NCBI GenBank assembly: GCA_964006375.1
Contig: OZ023269.1
Location: 64,848,029-64,912,028 of the forward strand
Length of the DNA stretch: 64,000 nucleotides
Origin: Tillus elongatus
Lineage: Eukaryota; Arthropoda; Insecta; Coleoptera; Cleridae
Direction: 5' to 3'
This document shows positions 55,420 through 64,000 of this stretch, one piece after another. The first letter of the stretch is position 1. Each line of letters starts with the position of its first letter. The notes beneath the pieces were generated by a model. That model did no database searches, had not been told where the DNA came from, and saw only the letters and a list, made by a program, of their open reading frames with translations. The position numbers were made by a program, and so were the translations under genes.

Positions 55420-55582
55420 CATTTTCAAGTTACTTTGATGAGGTGTGGTGCATTGTTTGTACTATAATGTATGTTATACTGGTATCCAAATTAGATATCT
55501 GCTTTAATTTTTAAAAAATACATATTTGCTATTAAAAACATTTGATGACAATTCACTTTCATAACGCATTTGCTGCGTCCAG
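55420..55582 (+). mobile_element. 3' end of a Helentron-like element, plus strand
   Basis: TGTATGTTATACTGGTATCC-type block, then ACAATTCACTTTCATAACG and hairpin ACGCA-TTTGC-TGCGT. Confidence 0.65.
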
Positions 55583-55599
55583 ACTTTTATTTACTTTTC

Positions 55600-57215
<1,616 letters not shown>

Positions 57216-57310
57216 AGATCAATCCAGCACTCTTCATTATCTGAAACAATCTTTCCCCATCCAGACTATCAAATGCTTTTTCCACAAAAGCAATAAATGT
57301 ATTTCAATTT
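57216..57310 (-). pseudogene. LINE reverse-transcriptase fragment (motif A region)
   Basis: On the minus strand one frame reads AFVEKAFDSLDGERLFQIMK, which matches the F-x-D-x-x-K-A-F-D-x-(V/L) motif A region of LINE reverse transcriptases. The first Asp is replaced by Val here. No further motif is joined, so this is a short relic. Confidence 0.75.
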
Positions 57311-57513
57311 TTTAAAATTACTATTCCCTATTATTTTAAGTGTTAGTATTGTTACTTATGTTTCAAGGATAGTAAGGTGTACCTGCTCCCTGGCGTCGGT
57401 GATTTGCCATAGTCACAGAAATAGGCCGACGTTAAAGTAAAAAAAATTGAATGGCAGTCGCCAAATAGATCATCTACTCGGTAGGAATGGAATATTGTTT
57501 TTCTCGTTCTGAA

Positions 57514-57557
57514 GTTGAATTAAACGGCTTCTCATATGAGAAGCCGTTTCATTCAAC
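57514..57557. repeat. 44-bp near-perfect palindrome
   Basis: The two halves, GTTGAATTAAACGG..CTCAT and ATGAG..CCGTTTCATTCAAC, are reverse complements except for one base pair. There is no spacer. The core AAACGGCTTCTCAT and its complement are perfect. Confidence 0.93.
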
Positions 57558-58390
57558 GTTTATTTATGTTAATCCCAGACGGTGTGACGTTCAGATATGA
57601 AATTTCACGTTCTTCTCTACCAATAGAAGACTTAGCTGATCACAAATATATTTTTGCATTACACATAGTAACACATTTTAGATCATACTTGTCTTTCTTG
57701 TTGGGTATGTCCATTGTAGAGGGACATCTGCCTCCGAAACCCAACAAGGTTTTATCTATTGAATGCCCTCGGAAGGCAATGGCCAACCACTGAGTATATT
57801 TACCACTCTAAATTTCTTTGCTTTTTATTTTCACCTGACTTCACTTTGATTAGAATTGTCGCAAAAGTAGAGCTGTACCTAAATTTCAGTTTTTAAAATA
57901 TTTTCTGGCAGAATAAACATTTTTGGTAAATCAGGTTAATTTATTAAATTCCCTAAAACCTTTAGTATTCGGGGTTATATGAAAACTTGTGTCTACTTTA
58001 TTTTCTGTTTTCCTCATTTCGGATGAAATATTAGATTAAAAGAATACAATTGTGTTGAAAATTTGTACGTAAGTTACTTCTGTAAGGATTATATAAAAAA
58101 TAGCTTAAGTATAAAAACAAATATTATTTTTCAGATTAGAAGATTGCGTTAATAGTTTGAATTAATCTACTTGCTCCATTACGACTTTTAGTGAATTTTT
58201 ATTAAAAAAATTCATTTATGTCCTCTTCCATTCGCGAAATCATAATTTGTCCAACACGGGAGGGCATGCCTGTTTTTTTGTCGGTTAAGATTAGTAAAAA
58301 TAAAATAGAGGGGAGGCATGTGCGCGTCTAGCAAACATATTATGCGATAGGTGACCGAGTGAAGAGTGTAACCTGTGATGAAAACTGATA
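57558..58390. other. Unassigned sequence with one Helentron-like 5' end
   Basis: 58188-58220 carries TTTTAGTGAATTTTTATTAA and AAAAAATTCATTTATG, a diverged 5' inverted pair of the family, with nothing recognisable after it. The 85-codon frame at 57536-57793 has no known domain. Confidence 0.5.
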
Positions 58391-58722
58391 AGTACACTAG
58401 AAGAACCCAAATAACCACAAAACATTTAAAAAAACCTGACGACCGCTACACTAACCAAGTTAGCGTCACTAGATGAGAGATAATTGTTCGCTCTCAAGTG
58501 CACTTATGTCATAAGCACCTACCTTAGTGGAGGCATGTGATGAACAGTGATAAGTAAACTTTGAAAACCCAATTTTCTACAACATATTTATAAGACCTGA
58601 CGATCATTTGGCTAACAAATATGGCATCACCAGAGGGTGTAAAAGCGTCCAGTAGCTAGTAAAACGATGGTCAGATGTTAAAAATGTGTTGTGATGTATC
58701 GGGTTCTCCAAAGTGTACAACT
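58391..58722. mobile_element. Foldback/MITE copies related to 39138-39354
   Basis: 58556-58722 is a complete foldback (ACTTTGAAAACCC / GGGTTCTCCAAAGT, with ACAACATATTTATAAGACC / TGTTAAAAATGTGTTGTGAT). 58391-58480 is a one-armed copy (AGAACCCAAATAACCACA, CTGACGACCGCTACACTAAC). Confidence 0.75.
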
Positions 58723-58911
58723 TTAAGTACTAACCTATTACTTTTCCCCGTATCGTTGAAAAAATATAGAATGTAACAAACAATGTACAATTATAAATAT
58801 GAGTAAATACTATATCACTTAATACATTGAAGCTATATTATAAATTTTATTACGTTACTCAATGATTTTGCTTCGTTACATATTTCTTAAAGAAATAATT
58901 TTACTCAATCC

Positions 58912-60262
<1,351 letters not shown>

Positions 60263-60361
60263 TTTTTTAGTACGTTTTCATTTTTGAATAATTCTGGCTT
60301 TGAAAGTTTTTATAAATAATACTCTACGATAGCAATAAAAAATGTAGCTTATTTAACTTAC

Positions 60362-60806
60362 CAATTTCGTCAATTTTGCCAGGGCCCCGGAGACTCCAAC
60401 GATGCTCCAGCACCCACCGTGAACATATATCTCGGATATACATGTTCCATTGTATCACAGTGGGCTCTGACAAGCCACTTACTTCTTGTTGCATGCTGCC
60501 TGATGAATCATAGGCCCAAAGATATGCCAGGATCACAAATTGTCTTAATTCTATTTTCTGATTAGCCAAAAAGGAGCCTTCGCGCACACTTCTCTTCCTC
60601 CCCTTATGCCTGGGGCATCTCCACACATACCCGTCAGCCAAGTCTGACTTTCTAACCCACGACATTGGCCTGTCGCAGCCAATTGTGTGGCATTGGGGAG
60701 GGGTGCTACGGAGCACTCCCTTGCCTTTTAAATAAGATAAAGTTTCCTCAGTGATTCTGAGATTATTAATGAATTGCATAAACCCGTCCATTTGAGTGGC
60801 GTGCAA
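60362..60806 (-). pseudogene. Merlin-like (ISXO2 family) transposase, N-terminal exon
   Basis: The exon starts MHATQMDGFMQFINNLRITE. It contains a zinc-ribbon-like CHTIGCDRPMSWVRKSDLAD and GYVWRCPRHKGRKRSVREGS, then FVILAYLWAYDSSGSMQQEV and KIDEI at the donor GAAATTG|GTAAGT (60362/60361). These are the N-terminal features of ISXO2/IS1016-Merlin transposases. The phase and the split codon (EI-D-ES) fit exactly the acceptor of the exon at 45681, so both fragments belong to one family. The catalytic exons are absent; a Helentron-like 3' end lies 100 bp further at 60262. Confidence 0.87.
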
Positions 60807-61799
60807 AAAGGAAATAGTGGAAAAGTAAGAAGGAAGGTTAAGATAAATGTAAATGATTAAAAAAAGAACTACTTATGCTACAGAATTAAGAAAATTATTA
60901 TTAAGGAGGAAACGAAAAAATAGGGAAAACACGGAAACAATACTTAAAGTAAGGAAACAATAAATATACTACTACCTACTACTACACTAATGACAAACTA
61001 TAAACAAACAACTAACAAACTACAACTAAATTAAAGAGTAATAACAAACTGAAAACTTATAAGTAACTAAATGACTGGTAAACGAATAATAAAGTAACAA
61101 AGTACAGCTAAAATAGAAACACAAAAAATGAAGGAAGGAATTAATAGCGTAAGGCTTGTCACAGAACGATGTCTGAACTGGAAGTGATTGTCATTTAATA
61201 CAAGAAAAATACCGCTGACATCCGTCAATCCCCTTCTCCAGAGGATGAATGTTGGAGTTGACGCGCTGTTGCCACATCCTTCTTGTTGTAGAAGGAGGGG
61301 GCTGTCTGAGGTGACCTTCCTTACCTAAACTGTAGGCCAGGAAAGTCAGATAAGGCAGCAATAAGCACCGTCCGGCAATAGCCTGTGTTGCATTTCAAAC
61401 GCAACAAAGAAAAAAACATATCAATTTATTGCCTTAGAAAGTTAACTGCCAATCAGAAGAAATGTATTTAATTTTCGTGAATAGTACTATTAGTACCAAA
61501 CCTATTAGTAGCAAACGTCAAAAATAACATATATACATATTTTTGGTAAAATTGTTGGTTTTGTTTATTAGCGACTGATCATAGCTTTTAGCTATCTTAT
61601 TCTAACACTGCACAATATGTACGAGTATTCTTGTCACGTTTTCAAGCGAAACCTTTTAGAAAGATCCATTAACAAATGTTTGATAGAAAAGCGTATCGCA
61701 CTTTTTTCTCTGTAATAAATATTCAGTCGAGTGATAGCCAACTCTGCTTATTCTTTCGGTATTCGTAATATATAATAATGCGAATAAAAGTATAATATT
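60807..61799. other. Unassigned sequence
   Basis: A-rich minus-to-plus skew at 60850-61130 (many ACTA/AAAC strings), otherwise nothing recognised. Confidence 0.5.
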
Positions 61800-61840
61800 G
61801 CAGCCTCGGCGGTCCAGCGGTAAGAGCATGTACCACATTC
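61800..61840 (+). mobile_element. tRNA-like SINE head fragment
   Basis: CAGCCTCGGCGGTCCAGCGG and TAAGAGCATGTACC match the A-box region of the SINE head at 51225 (GCCTCGGTGGTTCAGTGG). No clear B box follows. Confidence 0.5.
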
Positions 61841-61959
61841 TCATTTTTCTGCTATTAATACCACTCCTTCAACCATTCACTTGGTTTTGACTAAAAATGT
61901 TTACTCCAGTTTAGAAATTGAGTCTCCACCATAATTAAAATCTGCTCACAATCCAATTT

Positions 61960-63003
61960 ACAACAGTGCTAAAAGCGATACGCCAAAACGATTTGTAGAC
62001 AACAAAAACGCATACTGGAAGGGGTTTCGGCAATTCATTCACCAAAACATAAACAAGTAATTGACTCCAAAGAACACATTGAACGGAAAGCAGAGAATTT
62101 ATTAAAAAATAATAACCAACGCCATCGCTATAACGATTCAGCCGAATACATCAAACCCCATTAAAAAAATTTCCCGCAGAACGTAAGAGACGAAATAAAA
62201 AATATAAATCAATTGGGGCAGAAATGGCAGCAGTCTAGGTAATCCCTTGATAAAAGATACATAAAAAATTAAATTACAGAAATAAAACATGCCATTTGTG
62301 AATTTGAAAACAAAGTATGGTCAAATAAACTGACAAATCTAAACACAAACAACACTTACCTATGGAAAATGAAAAATAATTTTAATAGGCCTTATAATTC
62401 CAACGCAGCTAATTGAAACAAGTATTCAAACAGCAATAACAGATGAAGATAAAGCAGATCGTATTGCGAGCTATTTTGAAAACATTTAGCCTTAGGTAAT
62501 AGCACCCTTTAAAAGAAAAGCTTAGAAAATATGGTGAGCCTATTTATAGATCAGGAAATTCCAGACAACGATATCTCTTGTCAAAAGATGGTGAGATGTT
62601 GGCTACTCCCACAGAGGTAGCGGCTGCAGTACGTAGAACAAACAACAACAAGGCGCCCAGGAAAGATTCTATACAAAACATCGCCTTGAAAATGATGCGA
62701 TAAAGGTGAAAGCAGCTATGAATAGTTTGATTAAGCACAGCCACTTTCCTTTTATATGGGAAGAAGCGGTCTGCATACAAAATAACAAACGAGGTAAAAA
62801 TCGTGGTAACCCGGAAAGCTATAGACTTATAAGCCTCGTAAATACCTTAGGTAAAATAGCAGAAATGGTAATCGCAACCAGGCAGGATAAAATTGAAAGT
62901 TCCGTCTATCCGACAATATACACCCAGTTCGGTTTTAGAAGAAAGCATAGTACAAAACAACAAATAGCACGAATCGTCAACGACATATGCGTACATTTTA
63001 AAA
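61960..63003 (+). pseudogene. Jockey-type LINE ORF2 fragment (reverse transcriptase N-terminal part)
   Basis: In broken frames: VWSNKLTNLNTNNTYLWKMK (about 62321-62380), then TEVAAAVRRTNNNKAPRKDS (62610-62670). A 109-codon frame at 62706-63035 follows, with NPESYRLISLVNTLGKIAEM and QFGFRRKHSTKQQIARIVND, the conserved blocks before the catalytic motifs of Jockey-clade reverse transcriptases. The similarity stops at about 63003, where a Helentron-like 3' end begins, so the LINE was cut there. Stops and shifts show it is dead. Confidence 0.85.
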
Positions 63004-64000
63004 CTCTAGACGCAGCAAGTGCGTTATGGAAGTGAATTTTCATTAAAATGTTTTTAATGACAAAAATATAGCTCTAATGCGAGCAGGCATCAATTTGGTT
63101 ACCGGTATAACCTATATAGTAGGAACAGTGTATCATATTTTATCAAAATAATTATTTGAAAATGTACAAAAATGTCCCGAAAATAAACTTTAAAATGTTT
63201 CTGAGAAAACTGGTCTCCTAGCCAATGACCCTTAGGTTAATAGCAAATTGAGTTATTAAAATTTGAAACATTTAATGAAAATTTGCTACCAAAACGTCCT
63301 TGCCGCGTTTATAGAAACATTTTCCGAAAATAAAGTTACATATTGGTTTCCTAACCAACAAAAACTTACGTTAATAGCAAGTTGGGTTCGTGAAATTTGA
63401 TGGATTTAATACAAATTCTCTACCAAAACGCACTTACTGCGGCAAGATTTATTTCTTACAAACATGCATCATATTTCGATAAAAAATGCTAAAATGCAGT
63501 AGCGAATTTATTCTAAGAAAATCAACTTAAAATTGTAGACCGTTAAACCATAAACTTCACTAAACCGACAGCCAAAGCATCAGAGAAAGGGTCTATTTGA
63601 AATGAATTTTCTGTAAATATTTTAGTACAATGAAGGTCAATGACGGTTGAATCTGAAACTTAAGGGTTCGCAGAACACTCCTCTTGCAACATTTGTATTT
63701 GTTTCACGTTCTTTGCCTAAACATTGCGAGTTTGACGTTTTCAGGAAAACTCCAAAATTTGTTTCTTTAGCTGCCCGTAACTGTTTGTTCTTAAACTTAG
63801 AGACCTAAATTTTAATACATGGTTCACTCTTTATAATACAAATACGCGTACCAAATTTGGTTGCCCTAACTTTGTTATTTCCGGAGATATAATTTTTGTT
63901 TAGGAAAAAAACAAACAAAATTTTCCGCGAAGACCTGGTCCGATTTTCCTGGCCAACGAACTTATCCAAGCCACTTGCAAAAGGAGCGTACTCACCAAAT
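63004..64000 (-). mobile_element. Helentron-like mosaic at the window edge
   Basis: It starts with an inverted 3' end (GACGCAGCAAGTGCGTTATG). Two plus-oriented 3' ends follow near 63266-63308 (AATGAAAATTTGCTACCAAA) and 63405-63450 (CTCTACCAAAACGCACTTAC). From 63580 the sequence is a minus-strand internal part (AACGAACTTATCCAAGCCAC near 63956). It continues beyond the window. Confidence 0.65.

Overview
The window looks like repeat-dense chromatin from an arthropod, probably an insect. The genome is AT-rich and the genes are spliced with consensus GT/AG sites. (AT)n runs interrupt almost every region. The transposon mix (hAT, Merlin-like, mariner-like, BEL/Pao, gypsy-type LTR, Jockey-type LINE, Helentron-like elements with internal AT runs) fits an insect. 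I found no host gene, so the species cannot be named.

The central feature is a set of nested insertions. (1) A satellite with a ~292-bp monomer (2046-2329, continuing at 32482-36900) is interrupted by (2) a hAT transposon at 2330-32481, with ends CAGTGGCG/CGCCACTG and a near-perfect 8-bp target duplication. (3) The hAT transposase gene is itself cut at 4917/31790 by a 26.9-kb element (4918-31789). That element has a perfect 8-bp duplication AAAGATGT, inverted repeats of about 0.7-0.8 kb, and about 25 subterminal copies of a repeat centred on the palindrome TCAGAATTCTGA at each end. (4) Inside it sits a nearly unmutated LTR retrotransposon (12548-18547).

The 26.9-kb element carries two convergent spliced genes. 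The left gene (exons at 9552-9636 and 18637-20615) encodes a SAM-like plus HECT E3 ubiquitin-ligase-like protein with the catalytic Cys kept, but it has an in-frame stop and a frameshift. The right gene (minus strand, exons 29712-28877 and 27522-27220) encodes an rve-type DDE integrase/transposase with D, D and E visible and one homopolymer frameshift. Both inverted repeats hold the same initiator-like site and the same leader exon ending in GTCAAAG|GTAAGT, so the two genes appear to share one duplicated promoter and 5' exon. The integrase would move the element and the HECT protein looks like cargo or an accessory factor. This is the best candidate for an unusual or undescribed system here.

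Region by region: 1-1325 is a 143-bp satellite with a higher-order period of 8 units. 1326-2045 is unassigned. 2046-36900 holds the nested structure and the 292-bp satellite. 36901-41222 is mostly unassigned, with a tandem duplication, a foldback element and a Helentron-like copy. 41223-44450 is a BEL/Pao gag-only remnant. 45135-45681 is the 3' half of a Merlin-like transposase gene whose family N-terminal exon appears separately at 60362-60806. 46-60 kb is a mosaic of Helentron-like elements, tRNA-derived SINE pieces, foldback elements and AT runs. 57216-57310 and 61960-63003 hold LINE reverse-transcriptase fragments. 63004-64000 holds more Helentron-like sequence.
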